A stretch of 53,618 nucleotides of DNA from positions 1 to 53,618 of the forward strand of contig NZ_JALAGT010000005.1 in the NCBI RefSeq assembly GCF_022712295.1, given 5' to 3'. This DNA comes from Galactobacter sp. Lineage in GTDB: Bacteria; Actinomycetota; Actinomycetes; Actinomycetales; Micrococcaceae. Positions 27,729-36,809 of this stretch are shown here, piece by piece; position 1 is the first letter of the stretch; each line of letters begins with the position of its first letter. The position numbers were made by a program, and so were the translations under genes. The notes under the pieces are model-generated. The model was not told the origin of the DNA, searched no databases, and saw nothing but the letters and a program-made list of their open reading frames with translations.

Positions 27729-28874
27729 TCAGAGGCGCTTGATTCCCTGCGGCCGTCCCACCACGGAGCCCGCTTCAGGGGCCACGATGACGGTCTGCGC
27801 TGCGGTGTAGCTGGTCTCGCCGTCCACCACGCTCAGTTCGAGCCCGGGGTCCACCGCCCGCCGGATGACGGCAAGGGCGATGGGACCAGCGTCGTGATGA
27901 AGCACGGAGGAGGTCACGGTCCCGACCTTGCGGCCGTCTGCCATCACGGCAGAACCTGCTGCAGGCACGGTGTGTTCCATGCCGTCCAGGTCCAAGAACA
28001 CCAGGCGCCTGGGCGGATGGCCCAGGTTGTGCACTCGAGCAACGGTCTCCTGGCCCTTGTAGCAACCCTTGTTCAGGTGCACGGCGCTGCGCAGCAGGTC
28101 CAGTTCGTGCGGAATGGACTTGTTGTCCATTTCGTGGGCCTGGGATGGCTGCCATGCGGCGATACGGACCTGCTCATAGGCGTCCAGTCCCGCCGGCCGC
28201 CAACCGGCCTCCTGCAACGCCTGTGCCACGATGGTCAGTGACTCCCGCGGCACCAGGACCAGCCGCCGTTCGGTCTCGAATCCCGGGTGGTCCTCCACCG
28301 GCCCGTAGGGGTACCCCCCTGCAGGGATGTCCGGCCAGGGGTCCACCCATTCGATGCCCGACGACGCCGCTGCCGCGGCGTCCGCAGGCCACTCGCCGCC
28401 GGTGGCGAGTACGGCCCACCGTTCCGAGACGTCCGCGACCTCGACGCGCAGCATGAAACGCATGGAATCCAGCCAAGCCGCCAGTCCCGCAGCCAGGCCG
28501 GGTTCCAGGATCAGGTAGGCGGTTCCGCCCTGATCCACGACCCGCGCGTCGAACTCGATCCGACCCTGCAGGTCTAGAAAAAGGGTGCGGGTGCTTGTCC
28601 CCTCCGGCAAGCCCGTGAGCGCCTGTGAGGACAGCGAGTGGAGCCAGGAGAGACGGTCCGGGCCGGTCACCGTCACCACACCGAAGTGGGACAGGTCCAC
28701 GAAGGCGCGGCCGTCCGCCAGCGCCCGCCCCTCACGCAGTGGAGCGCCGTAGTGGTCGGCCACTCCGGCTCCTGCCGCTTCCACCGCCCCGTCGAGGTCC
28801 AGTAGTGGCGACCGATATGGCGAGGCCGCCCCCACCTGAGTGGAAGCGGCCGTCGAGTCATTGTTGTGCGTCAT
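27729..28874 (-). CDS. ygfZ: YgfZ/GcvT-family folate-binding protein
   Basis: A 381-aa member of the YgfZ family, tetrahydrofolate-binding proteins that help maintain iron-sulfur enzymes such as MiaB. The diagnostic motif KGCYKGQETVARV (a conserved Cys) is present, with a GcvT-like N-terminal half (ALADGRAFVDLSHFGVV) and the C-terminal barrel. The ATG overlaps the stop of the upstream nitrobindin-like gene by 4 nt (ATGA), so the pair is coupled. Confidence 0.9.
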   Translation of the reverse strand: MTHNNDSTAASTQVGAASPYRSPLLDLDGAVEAAGAGVADHYGAPLREGRALADGRAFVDLSHFGVVTVTGPDRLSWLHSLSSQALTGLPEGTSTRTLFLDLQGRIEFDARVVDQGGTAYLILEPGLAAGLAAWLDSMRFMLRVEVADVSERWAVLATGGEWPADAAAAASSGIEWVDPWPDIPAGGYPYGPVEDHPGFETERRLVLVPRESLTIVAQALQEAGWRPAGLDAYEQVRIAAWQPSQAHEMDNKSIPHELDLLRSAVHLNKGCYKGQETVARVHNLGHPPRRLVFLDLDGMEHTVPAAGSAVMADGRKVGTVTSSVLHHDAGPIALAVIRRAVDPGLELSVVDGETSYTAAQTVIVAPEAGSVVGRPQGIKRL

Positions 28875-29542
28875 GCGTTGGGGTCTTCCTCGTCGCCTGG
28901 TTCATCGACTGGCGCGTTGTCCCCGCCCTGGTGCTTACCCTTGGGCGGTTCCACCTTCCTGAGAGCGGCGGAGGCGTGTGCCTTCAGGTCGTTGCCGGTG
29001 GAGACGTCCCAGCGCCACAACAGATCGTTGTTCACCAGCCCGAAGATGCGGGTGGCCGAGACGTACTCGCGGGAGTTCTTCCCGCGCATGACTCCGTCGG
29101 TGGCCAAGGTGACCTGAGGACCCTTGATGACGCCGTAGTACTGCTCCGAGACCCCGCGGGGATGGTTGATGCTGACCTGCAGGTCGAATCCGCCCTCCTC
29201 GTTGCGCAGTTCCTCGACGGCGTCAGCGTTGCGCAGGGCAGGAACCACGTCGCCGGGAATGAGCCCCGGGCCCCCGTCAGCGTCCACGAGTTCGCGGTCG
29301 AGCTGCCAGAAGCCGCTCTCGACGCTCAGCGGGCGCACCACGGTGCCGTCCGGGTCCGCGATCCAGGTCTCCGCGCGGTATTCCACCACGGGAAGGCCGT
29401 TGTCCACGAACGTGGCTCGCTGGAAGATGTGCTGGTCGCCGTCCTCGCCCTCGCCGAGCATGCCGTAGCCCTCCCAGCTGCCGAGCAACCAGGAGAGCGG
29501 GACCAGTTCAGGCGTGAGGTCGACCGGAAGTTCGATCACCAT
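28871..29542 (-). CDS. Nitrobindin-like (FABP-family) heme-binding protein
   Basis: A 223-aa beta-barrel protein of the nitrobindin/THAP4-like family. The N-terminal motif LSWLLGSWEGYGML and the segment GFWQLDRE are typical, and a C-terminal His (KAHASAALRKVE) fits the proximal heme ligand of the family. Such proteins bind ferric heme and react with nitric oxide or peroxynitrite; the physiological role is unsettled. The last 25 residues are an acidic, Pro-rich tail. It is coupled to ygfZ. Confidence 0.8.
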   Translation of the reverse strand: MVIELPVDLTPELVPLSWLLGSWEGYGMLGEGEDGDQHIFQRATFVDNGLPVVEYRAETWIADPDGTVVRPLSVESGFWQLDRELVDADGGPGLIPGDVVPALRNADAVEELRNEEGGFDLQVSINHPRGVSEQYYGVIKGPQVTLATDGVMRGKNSREYVSATRIFGLVNNDLLWRWDVSTGNDLKAHASAALRKVEPPKGKHQGGDNAPVDEPGDEEDPNA

Positions 29543-29556
29543 CGTGGGGGATCTAC

Positions 29557-29676
29557 TTACTTCTGACCCTTGAAGAGCTTGGACACCACCAGGCCGGCAA
29601 AGGCGGCCATGGAGACGCCGGCGACGCCGAGCAGGCAGTAGAAGAAGATTTCGAGACCGATGTATTCACCATGCAT
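29557..29676 (-). CDS. Small single-span membrane protein, 39 aa
   Basis: A short frame from ATG (complement 29674-29676) to TAA encodes MHGEYIGLEIFFYCLLGVAG and continues through one hydrophobic span to the basic end SKLFKGQK. One transmembrane helix with a positive C-terminus is predicted. A TAGGAT box (complement 29683-29688) sits 6 nt before the ATG, the leaderless spacing found for other genes here, and the nitrobindin-like gene follows 14 nt after its stop. Codon third positions are GC-rich as in real genes of this genome. The function is unknown. Confidence 0.7.
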   Translation of the reverse strand: MHGEYIGLEIFFYCLLGVAGVSMAAFAGLVVSKLFKGQK

Positions 29677-29705
29677 GGGGACATCCTATCCGCTCGGGGC
29701 GGTGG

Positions 29706-30368
29706 TCAGGAAAGCCGATCCTGCAGCACGGTGATGACCATCGCCACAGGCGCACCGGCGGCGACGATCCCGGCGCCCCCACCCAGGATCCAGCGGGCGG
29801 TGAGGGCGCCACGCGAGGCGGGCACCGCAGCGTCGGGCATCTGCGCGTCCTGGGTCCGCATTCCCCGCGCGGCGAGCGCCAACGAGGCGGCCGTACCGAT
29901 GAGGACTCCGACCACGGCGACGATGAGACCCATTGCGCCGGCGTCAGCCTGCCAGGCCACGAACCACCCGGAGCCGGATGCGCCGAGCAGGGCGGTGGCC
30001 AGCGATGTGGAGAGTGAGTCGGTGCGAGCGCTTGCGCCCGTACCGCGGAGCAATTGAGCGAGGAAGGCGACGAGCGTGGCGACGGCGGGGACCAGGATCC
30101 AGTGCTGGAACGGCCTCGATTCGGACGCCGTTGCCACTACGGCCAACGCGGCACCGGCGCTCAGTGCCCCGATCACGGTGGAGAGCAACGGGGTCGCGTC
30201 CACGGCCACTCGTGGAAGCAGCGCCACCATCACCGCACACAGCACGGCCACAACCACCAGTTCCGGCGCGGTGCCCCAGGCATCCGTGGGCAGGGAGAGC
30301 GGAAGCAGCGTCGCGGCAGCGGCGACGAGGAATGAAATCAGTGCAGCCAAAATCCTCACGGGGTTCAT
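29706..30368 (-). CDS. Multi-pass membrane protein of unknown function
   Basis: A 220-aa hydrophobic protein with five or six predicted transmembrane segments (for example ILAALISFLVAAAATLLPL, LVVVAVLCAVMVALL, MGLIVAVVGVLIGTAASLAL). I placed the start at MNPVRILAAL; the longer upstream frame is basic and unlike an N-terminus. No family motif is recognised. It is divergent from glnR across about 300 bp. Confidence 0.65.
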   Translation of the reverse strand: MNPVRILAALISFLVAAAATLLPLSLPTDAWGTAPELVVVAVLCAVMVALLPRVAVDATPLLSTVIGALSAGAALAVVATASESRPFQHWILVPAVATLVAFLAQLLRGTGASARTDSLSTSLATALLGASGSGWFVAWQADAGAMGLIVAVVGVLIGTAASLALAARGMRTQDAQMPDAAVPASRGALTARWILGGGAGIVAAGAPVAMVITVLQDRLS

Positions 30369-30548
30369 CTTTCCACGCGGTGCCGCTTTCCACGGGGTCG
30401 AGCCCCGCGTCCTGAACCGGAGGTGTTCACCCATCGCGAGGCCTGCGTCATGTCTCGGTGACGACGTGGGCGGCTTTCGGCAGCACCCTCGTGATCTTCC
30501 GGTGACACACGGAATCTGCCGGAAACATGCCCGGAACACGAGGGCTTA

Positions 30549-30554
30549 TAGACT
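30549..30554 (+). promoter_or_regulatory. Probable glnR -10 box
   Basis: TAGACT, about 113 nt before the glnR GTG. No clear -35. The rest of 30369-30667 shows no gene. Confidence 0.4.
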
Positions 30555-30667
30555 CTCATCGGTGACCTGGGACTCATCCGGTTCCCGCATGGAAGCGAGA
30601 GACACGTCGGAGGGGGCCCTCAAGGGTCGCCGTTGAAGAAGGCGAATTCTCACGAAAGGTTGAGGCC

Positions 30668-31354
30668 GTGGCACACGTCCTGTTGCTCACTACCGCACCG
30701 GCGGTGGGTGCCGTCCTGCCCTCCTTGGATCTCCTTGGCCACGAGGTGGAGCTCGGCGCCCCGGAGACGGCCTCCCTGGTCAAGGCCACCGGTTACGATC
30801 TGGTTCTCGTGGACGCCACCACCGACCTGGCAGGTTCCCGCGCATTGTGTCAGTCCGCCTCCACGGTGCGCCTGGACGTTCCCGTTCTTCTCGTCCTGAC
30901 CGAGGGTGGCATGGCTGCCGTGGGTCCGCAGTGGGGTGCGGATGACGTGATGTTGGCGGGGTCCGGTCCCGCCGAGGTCGAGGCCCGGCTACGGCTTGCA
31001 AGCCGCCACCATGCCGATCCCGAACCCGGACCCATGAAGATCAGGGTCTCCGGCGTGGTGATCGATGAGGACTCCTACACGGCCAAGGTCGCGGGCAGGG
31101 CGTTGAACCTGACCTTCAAGGAATTCGAGTTGCTGAAGTACCTTGCCGGTCATCCCGGTCGGGTCTTCACGCGTGAGGCCCTTCTGCAAGAGGTCTGGGG
31201 CTACGACTACTTCGGAGGAACCCGCACGGTGGATGTTCACGTGCGTCGCCTGCGCGCGAAGCTGGGTTCCGACCACGATCAGCTCATCGGGACGGTCCGG
31301 AACGTGGGCTACCGCTTCGCCGCCTCCACCCCGGAGGAGAACGAGGCGGAGTGA
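30668..31354 (+). CDS. glnR: GlnR-type orphan response regulator
   Basis: A 228-aa OmpR-family protein. The N-terminal receiver-like domain (HVLLLTTAPAVGAVLPSLDL) retains the Asp equivalent in VDATTDL but lacks the acidic pocket of true receivers. The C-terminal winged helix reads LNLTFKEFELLKYLAGHPG and EVWGYDYFGGTRTVDVHVRR. This pattern, and the adjacent mshD, match actinobacterial GlnR, the global regulator of nitrogen assimilation, which works as a phosphorylation-independent dimer. GTG start with an AAGG site. Confidence 0.85.
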   Translation: MAHVLLLTTAPAVGAVLPSLDLLGHEVELGAPETASLVKATGYDLVLVDATTDLAGSRALCQSASTVRLDVPVLLVLTEGGMAAVGPQWGADDVMLAGSGPAEVEARLRLASRHHADPEPGPMKIRVSGVVIDEDSYTAKVAGRALNLTFKEFELLKYLAGHPGRVFTREALLQEVWGYDYFGGTRTVDVHVRRLRAKLGSDHDQLIGTVRNVGYRFAASTPEENEAE

Positions 31355-31387
31355 TCCCGGTCCCAGGGCCCCGGTAGCGTGGGCACC

Positions 31388-32326
31388 ATGGATTTCCCCC
31401 TGACGCCGTTCACCGGTTCCCCGGACGCCTCCCAGCTGGAGTCCCTGCGCGTACTGGCCTCGGCCGGTAATGCTGTGGACGGACATCCACCGTTCAACGA
31501 CCAGACCTGGGCGGCCCTGCGCGCCGGCGACCACGGGGTACGTGGCGCGTTCATCCCCTCCGGCGATGCCTTCGCGGCCGCCGCCGTCATCACCGATCTG
31601 GAGGAGCCAGGGCCGAACGGCTCGGTCGGCACCGGCGCACTCGTCGAGTTGGTGGTTCATCCGGTGGCCCGCGGCCGCGGCCTGGGCGCCGCTCTGGCAA
31701 CCTGGGCGGTGGAAGGCCTCTCCCCCGAGGCGCCGTTGCAGGCGTGGTCACACGGCGGTCACCCCGCCGCCGCACACTTGGCGCAGCAGCTCGGATTGCG
31801 TCCTACCCGTGAGCTGTGGGTCATGGCGGTCTCGCCGGAGAAGGTGACGTCCCTGCCGGCGGCCTCCTTCCCTGATTCGGTCACCTTGGACACCTTCCAG
31901 GTCGGCAAGGACGAAGCAGATTGGTTGGCGGTGAACGCCGCAGCCTTCGATTTCCACCCTGAGCAGGGCCGTATGACGCTGGGTGACCTTCAGGCCAGAG
32001 AGGCGGAGGACTGGTTCGACCCTGAAGGTTTCTTCCTGGCTCGTTCCGCCGAAGACAAGCTGTTGGGCTTCCATTGGACCAAGGTCACCAAGGCAGCAGA
32101 CGGCTCGGTGGCCGAGGGCGAGGTCTATGCGGTGGGCATCGCACCCGAAGCGCAGGGGTCGGGGCTCGGCCGTGCGCTCACGGTGGCCGGTCTACATCAC
32201 CTCGCGGACTCGGGAGCCCCCAAGATCCTGCTCTACGTCGAGGCGGACAACGAACCCGCCGTCGGCCTCTACACGTCCTTGGGCTTCACCTTGGCCGACT
32301 CCGACGTGCTCTATTCGCGTTCCTAG
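31388..32326 (+). CDS. mshD: Mycothiol synthase (acetyltransferase)
   Basis: MshD acetylates Cys-GlcN-Ins with acetyl-CoA, the last step of mycothiol synthesis. The 312-aa product has two tandem GNAT domains; acetyl-CoA loops are HPVARGRGLGAAL in the first and APEAQGSGLGRALT in the second, with the family motif LLGFHWTK between. The ATG at 31388 follows a TAGCGT box by 7 nt, suggesting leaderless transcription; a GTG three codons upstream lies inside that box. It follows glnR after 33 nt, a conserved actinobacterial pair. Confidence 0.92.
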   Translation: MDFPLTPFTGSPDASQLESLRVLASAGNAVDGHPPFNDQTWAALRAGDHGVRGAFIPSGDAFAAAAVITDLEEPGPNGSVGTGALVELVVHPVARGRGLGAALATWAVEGLSPEAPLQAWSHGGHPAAAHLAQQLGLRPTRELWVMAVSPEKVTSLPAASFPDSVTLDTFQVGKDEADWLAVNAAAFDFHPEQGRMTLGDLQAREAEDWFDPEGFFLARSAEDKLLGFHWTKVTKAADGSVAEGEVYAVGIAPEAQGSGLGRALTVAGLHHLADSGAPKILLYVEADNEPAVGLYTSLGFTLADSDVLYSRS

Positions 32327-32377
32327 TCCGTCCGAAGTTCACTGTGATGCAACCCGAAGGCGACTAAACTCGTGACC

Positions 32378-34588
32378 GTGGACAACGACTCCGAGAACAG
32401 CGCCCTGCCCGATCGCGATACGACCCCGTCCAAGGCAACTGTGGACCGCATCGAACTGCCCGAGTTCGCCCCTGCCGCGGAGCCCGAGGGCGGCTTCTCA
32501 CTCGACCGCTTCCTCGACCGGGAGATGAGTTGGCTGGACTTCAACGCCAGGGTGTTGGAACTGGCAGAGGACCCCGACCTGTTCCTGCTCGAGCGGGTCA
32601 ATTTCCTCTCCATCTTCGCCTCCAACCTTGACGAGTTCTTCATGGTCCGGGTGGCGGGCCTGAAACGCCGCATCGCCGCCGACATCGCCGTCCCTACCGC
32701 TGCAGGCGTGAATCCGGTTGACCAGCTCGAGGCCCTCCTCGGCCGAGCCCATGAGCTGCAGGTGCGCCATGCACGGGCCTTCGCCGAGTCGGTGGTCCCG
32801 GCTCTGGCCGACGAGAACATCCACCTGGTGCGCTGGGATGAACTGGCCCAGCCCGAGCAGGACCGGCTCGGTACGTGGTTCAAGGAACAGGTCTTCCCGG
32901 TGCTGACCCCCTTGGCAGTGGACCCCGCTCACCCGTTCCCGTACATCTCGGGGCTGAGCCTCAACCTGGCCGTCTTGGTGCGTAACCCGCTGACCAACAA
33001 GCAACTCTTCGCTCGTCTCAAGGTCCCGGACGCGTTGCCCAGGCTGGTATCTGTGGACGGGCCGCGTGCCGGCCACTCCAAGAACTCCCCGGCCCGCTTC
33101 ATCCCGTTGGAGAAGGTCATCGGCGTCCACCTCGAGGCCCTGTTCCCGGGCATGGAGGTCGTGGAGTTCCATACCTTCCGGGTGACGCGTAACGAGGACC
33201 TGGAGGTCGAGGAAGACGACGCGGAGAACCTGCTCCAGGCGCTGGAGAAGGAATTGTTGCGGCGCCGCTTCGGTCCGCCCGTACGCCTCGAGATCGCCGA
33301 TGACATCTCCGATTCGGTGCGTGACCTGTTGGTCAGGGAACTCGGTGTGTCCCAGGACGAGGTCTTCTCCCTACCCTCTCCCCTGGACCTGCGCGGCCTC
33401 GGGGACATCGCGGGGATCGACCGACGGGACCTGCACTACCCGAAGCATCTGGCCCGCACGTCCCGCTTCCTCAACGAATCGGAAACGTCCAAGGCCGCAG
33501 ACGTCTTCGCTGCCGTGCGCCGCAGGGACATCCTGCTGCACCACCCCTACGATTCCTTCTCCACCTCGGTGCAGGCCTTCTTGGAGCAGGCGGCCGCTGA
33601 CCCCAAGGTCGTGGCGATCAAGCAGACCCTGTACCGGACTTCGGGTGACTCCCCCATCGTGGACGCCCTGATCGATGCTGCCGAGGCCGGTAAACAGGTG
33701 TTGGCGCTCGTGGAGATCAAGGCCCGCTTCGATGAGCAGGCGAACATCTCCTGGGCCAGGAAACTCGAACAGGCCGGGGTGCACGTGGTCTACGGCATCG
33801 TCGGCCTGAAGACCCACTCGAAGCTCTCCCTCGTGGTCCGCCGCGAGAAGGGAATCATGCGCCGCTACGTACATATCGGAACGGGCAACTACCACCCACG
33901 CACCGCCCGCTACTACGAGGACCTGGGGCTGCTCACCTGCGACGAGCAGGTGGGTGAGGACGTCTCCAAGCTCTTCAACCAGCTCTCCGGGTATGCGCCC
34001 AAGACCACGTTCAAACGTCTGCTCGTGGCGCCGCGCTCGCTACGCTCCGGCCTGATCGACCTGATCGAGCGGGAGATCGCGGCCCGCCACAAGGGGCTCG
34101 ATGCCCGCGTTGTCATCAAGGTCAATTCCATGGTGGACGAGGCCATCATCGACGCCCTCTACCGTGCCTCCCAGGCCGGGGTGAAGGTCGACGTGATCGT
34201 GCGTGGCATCTGCTCGCTCCGTCCGGGCGTCGCCGGACTCTCCGACAACATCCGGGTGCGTTCCGTGCTCGGACGGTTCCTGGAGCACTCCAGAGTGTTC
34301 GCCTTCTCCAACGAGGGCGAACCCATCGTCTACATCGGCAGCGCGGACATGATGCACCGAAACCTGGATCGCCGGGTGGAGGCGCTGGTTGCCCTCTCCA
34401 ATGCGGAGGACAAGGCCGAACTGCTCGCCCTGCTCGACAAGTACTTGGACGCCGGAACGGCCTCGTGGCACCTCGACGCGGACGGCACCTGGACACGTCA
34501 CCACTTGGACCAGAGCGGATCCGCGCTCATGGACATCCAGGAGTACCTGCTGCGCTCCCGCGAACGTTCCGCGGCCAGGCGCTCATGA
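32378..34588 (+). CDS. ppk: Polyphosphate kinase 1
   Basis: PPK1 (736 aa) reversibly makes inorganic polyphosphate from ATP. It contains the N domain (LSWLDFNARVLELAED-like, here MSWLDFNARVLELAED), the head domain, and the two C-terminal phospholipase-D-like domains. The autophosphorylated His lies in HIGTGNYHPRTARYYEDLG (about residue 499). Of two GTG codons, 32378 is preferred because TAAACT (32365-32370) lies 7 nt before it, the leaderless spacing seen repeatedly here; the earlier GTG (32372) would be only 1 nt from the box. mutT1 overlaps its end. Confidence 0.93.
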   Translation: MDNDSENSALPDRDTTPSKATVDRIELPEFAPAAEPEGGFSLDRFLDREMSWLDFNARVLELAEDPDLFLLERVNFLSIFASNLDEFFMVRVAGLKRRIAADIAVPTAAGVNPVDQLEALLGRAHELQVRHARAFAESVVPALADENIHLVRWDELAQPEQDRLGTWFKEQVFPVLTPLAVDPAHPFPYISGLSLNLAVLVRNPLTNKQLFARLKVPDALPRLVSVDGPRAGHSKNSPARFIPLEKVIGVHLEALFPGMEVVEFHTFRVTRNEDLEVEEDDAENLLQALEKELLRRRFGPPVRLEIADDISDSVRDLLVRELGVSQDEVFSLPSPLDLRGLGDIAGIDRRDLHYPKHLARTSRFLNESETSKAADVFAAVRRRDILLHHPYDSFSTSVQAFLEQAAADPKVVAIKQTLYRTSGDSPIVDALIDAAEAGKQVLALVEIKARFDEQANISWARKLEQAGVHVVYGIVGLKTHSKLSLVVRREKGIMRRYVHIGTGNYHPRTARYYEDLGLLTCDEQVGEDVSKLFNQLSGYAPKTTFKRLLVAPRSLRSGLIDLIEREIAARHKGLDARVVIKVNSMVDEAIIDALYRASQAGVKVDVIVRGICSLRPGVAGLSDNIRVRSVLGRFLEHSRVFAFSNEGEPIVYIGSADMMHRNLDRRVEALVALSNAEDKAELLALLDKYLDAGTASWHLDADGTWTRHHLDQSGSALMDIQEYLLRSRERSAARRS

Positions 34589-35562
34589 GTTCGTCGGTGC
34601 AAAGGCCGCTGCGTTCGTGTGATCCCCAAGACTTCACCGAGAAGTCGTTCAAGGTTCTGGCAGCCGGCGCCCTCCCGTGGCGACGGCATCAGGGCCGCCT
34701 CCAAGTCCTGGTGATCCACCGACCCAAGTACGACGACTGGTCCTTCCCGAAGGGCAAGCTGGAGAAGGGCGAGACACTGGCCCAGTGCGCGGTCAGGGAG
34801 GTCAAGGAGGAGGGGGGGCTCAAGATCACTCTCGGCATCCCCCTGACCGCCATCAGCTATGACATGTCCAAGGGCTCCAAGGCGGTCTACTACTGGGCAG
34901 CCCACGCCACCGGAACGCCTCGAGGGGACGGTCGCGAGGTGGACGGATGCGCCTGGCTCGATGTCGGGGACGCGTTGGAGCGGCTGAGCAACGAGGCCGA
35001 TCGGCTGCCGTTGCAGGCCCTGGCGGCGGCCCACGACGCCCATGCCTTGGACACCTCAGCCCTGATCCTCGCGCGCCACGCCAAGGCTAAGCCGCGCTCA
35101 GGGTGGACGCGAGCCGAGGGTGAGCGCCCGCTGGCGACCTCCGGCGTGAGGCAGGCGGAGTCCCTGGCAGCACTGCTCACCGCGTGGAGGCCCTCCAGGG
35201 TGCGTTCCAGCCCGTGGCGGCGTTGCATGCAGACCGTTGCACCGTATGCCGCCGCCCAGGGGATCCAAGTTCGCACCGTTCCCGCGCTGACCGAGCACTC
35301 CGCGACCAAGCACCCGGCCAAGGCGGTGAAGGCCCTGGAGAAGCTGCTCACCAAGTCGCACTGCCAGCTGGTGTGCACGCACCGTCCTGTTCTGCCCACG
35401 TTGCTTCCCGTTCTGGCCTCCCATGGCGTCCAGGGTTGCGACAGGACGCTGCCGGCCAAGGACCCCTACCTGCGTCCAGGAGCGGTGATCGTGGTGCACC
35501 GTCCCGTCGACGACCTCACACGCATCGTCTCCGTCGAGGTCCACGAGCCCTTCGACGACTAA
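34585..35562 (+). CDS. mutT1: MutT1-type Nudix hydrolase with histidine phosphatase domain
   Basis: A 325-aa two-domain protein. The N-terminal Nudix box is GKLEKGETLAQCAVREVKEEG in its canonical spacing (G, E, REV-EE), and the C-terminal half is a SixA-like histidine phosphatase with the motif ILARHAKA in place of RHG. The same architecture occurs in mycobacterial MutT1, which removes 8-oxo-guanine nucleotides and dinucleoside polyphosphates. The ATG overlaps the ppk stop as ATGA, linking nucleotide sanitation or Ap4A removal to polyphosphate metabolism. Confidence 0.88.
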   Translation: MSSSVQRPLRSCDPQDFTEKSFKVLAAGALPWRRHQGRLQVLVIHRPKYDDWSFPKGKLEKGETLAQCAVREVKEEGGLKITLGIPLTAISYDMSKGSKAVYYWAAHATGTPRGDGREVDGCAWLDVGDALERLSNEADRLPLQALAAAHDAHALDTSALILARHAKAKPRSGWTRAEGERPLATSGVRQAESLAALLTAWRPSRVRSSPWRRCMQTVAPYAAAQGIQVRTVPALTEHSATKHPAKAVKALEKLLTKSHCQLVCTHRPVLPTLLPVLASHGVQGCDRTLPAKDPYLRPGAVIVVHRPVDDLTRIVSVEVHEPFDD

Positions 35563-35631
35563 GTCCCCGCTCCGGACTAGGATCGAAGTCACCCACCCGC
35601 ACGCACCACCATGAACGCCGAAGGAGTAGTC

Positions 35632-35946
35632 ATGCCCCGCTCCACAGCACTGATCCCGTTCGATTCCGTGCACGTGATCCAGGACCTGGCCCACGAACGC
35701 TACGATCTCTTCGACGGCGAGGAATTCATCGGTTTCGTGGGGTATTCCGCCGAGTACGGGATCGTTGACCTGCAGCACACCATCATCAAGGAGGAGTTCT
35801 CCCGCCGTGGCTATGCCCGCGCCCTGGTGACCATCGTGTTGGAGCGCATCTGGGCGCGCGAGGAGAAGATCATTCCCACGTGCTCCTACGTTGCGCAGTA
35901 CCTGGAGCGCTTCCCGCAGTACAAGGTGCTCCTGCACCAGCCGTGA
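35632..35946 (+). CDS. Small GNAT-type N-acetyltransferase
   Basis: A 104-aa protein of the YjdJ-type GNAT group. The beta-strand YDLFDGEEFIGFVGY, the acetyl-CoA loop EFSRRGYARALV (RRGYA) and the C-terminal CSYVAQYLERFPQY are typical. The ATG at 35632 is preferred to the one at 35611 because GAAGGAG lies 5 nt upstream. A TAGGAT box at 35578-35583 could be its promoter. The substrate is unknown. Confidence 0.82.
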   Translation: MPRSTALIPFDSVHVIQDLAHERYDLFDGEEFIGFVGYSAEYGIVDLQHTIIKEEFSRRGYARALVTIVLERIWAREEKIIPTCSYVAQYLERFPQYKVLLHQP

Positions 35947-35999
35947 CGGCGCGCGCCGGACGGACCCGGGCCGTCCGGCGACCATTAGACTGGAGGACC

Positions 36000-36809
36000 A
36001 TGAGCGCGAACCCTTCCACCTATGAGGACCTGCTCGCAGACGTCCTGGACAACGGCACGCACAAGTCCGACCGAACCGGGACAGGCACCACCTCGGTGTT
36101 CGGCCGCCAGTTGCGCTTCGACCTCTCCGGGAACCGCTTCCCCCTGGTGACCACCAAGCGGGTGCATTTCAAGTCCCTGGCGTTGGAGATGCTCTGGTTC
36201 CTGCGCGGTGAGTCCAATACCGCCTGGCTGAAGGAGCAGGGCGTGAGGATCTGGGACGAATGGGCGGATGCGCAGGGCGAGTTGGGCCCGGTGTACGGGG
36301 TCCAGTGGCGCTCTTGGCCCACACCCAGCGGTGAGCACATTGACCAGATCACGAACGTGGTGGAGCAGATCCGCACCAACCCGGATTCGCGACGTCACAT
36401 CGTCTCTGCGTGGAACGTCGCCGAGATCGAGAACATGGCCCTGCCCCCATGCCACGCGTTCTTCCAGTTCTACGTGGCGGACGGCAAACTCTCCTGCCAG
36501 CTCTACCAGCGCAGTGCCGACCTCTTCCTCGGCGTCCCGTTCAACATCGCAGAGTATGCGCTGCTCACACGCATGATCGCGGACCAAACCGGCCTGGAGC
36601 CTGCCGAATTCATCTGGACGGGAGGGGACTGCCACATCTACGACAACCACGTTGACCAGGTCCGCGAACAGCTCTCGCGCGACCCGTACCCCTCCCCCAC
36701 ACTGACGTTCGCTCGCACACCGGAGTCCATCCTCGACTACACGTTCGAGGACTTCGAGGTCCACGACTACCTCCACCACCCCACCATCAAGGCCCCGGTC
36801 GCCGTCTGA
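36000..36809 (+). CDS. thyA: Thymidylate synthase
   Basis: ThyA (269 aa) methylates dUMP to dTMP with methylene-tetrahydrofolate, leaving dihydrofolate. Motifs: KSDRTGTGTTSVFG, the catalytic Cys in MALPPCHAFFQFYV, RSADLFLGVPFNIA and the folate/dUMP site GDCHIYDNH. TAGACT at 35986-35991 is 8 nt from the ATG, with GGAGG between, so the transcript is leaderless or nearly so. Its stop overlaps the start of folA, which regenerates the tetrahydrofolate. Confidence 0.97.
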   Translation: MSANPSTYEDLLADVLDNGTHKSDRTGTGTTSVFGRQLRFDLSGNRFPLVTTKRVHFKSLALEMLWFLRGESNTAWLKEQGVRIWDEWADAQGELGPVYGVQWRSWPTPSGEHIDQITNVVEQIRTNPDSRRHIVSAWNVAEIENMALPPCHAFFQFYVADGKLSCQLYQRSADLFLGVPFNIAEYALLTRMIADQTGLEPAEFIWTGGDCHIYDNHVDQVREQLSRDPYPSPTLTFARTPESILDYTFEDFEVHDYLHHPTIKAPVAV

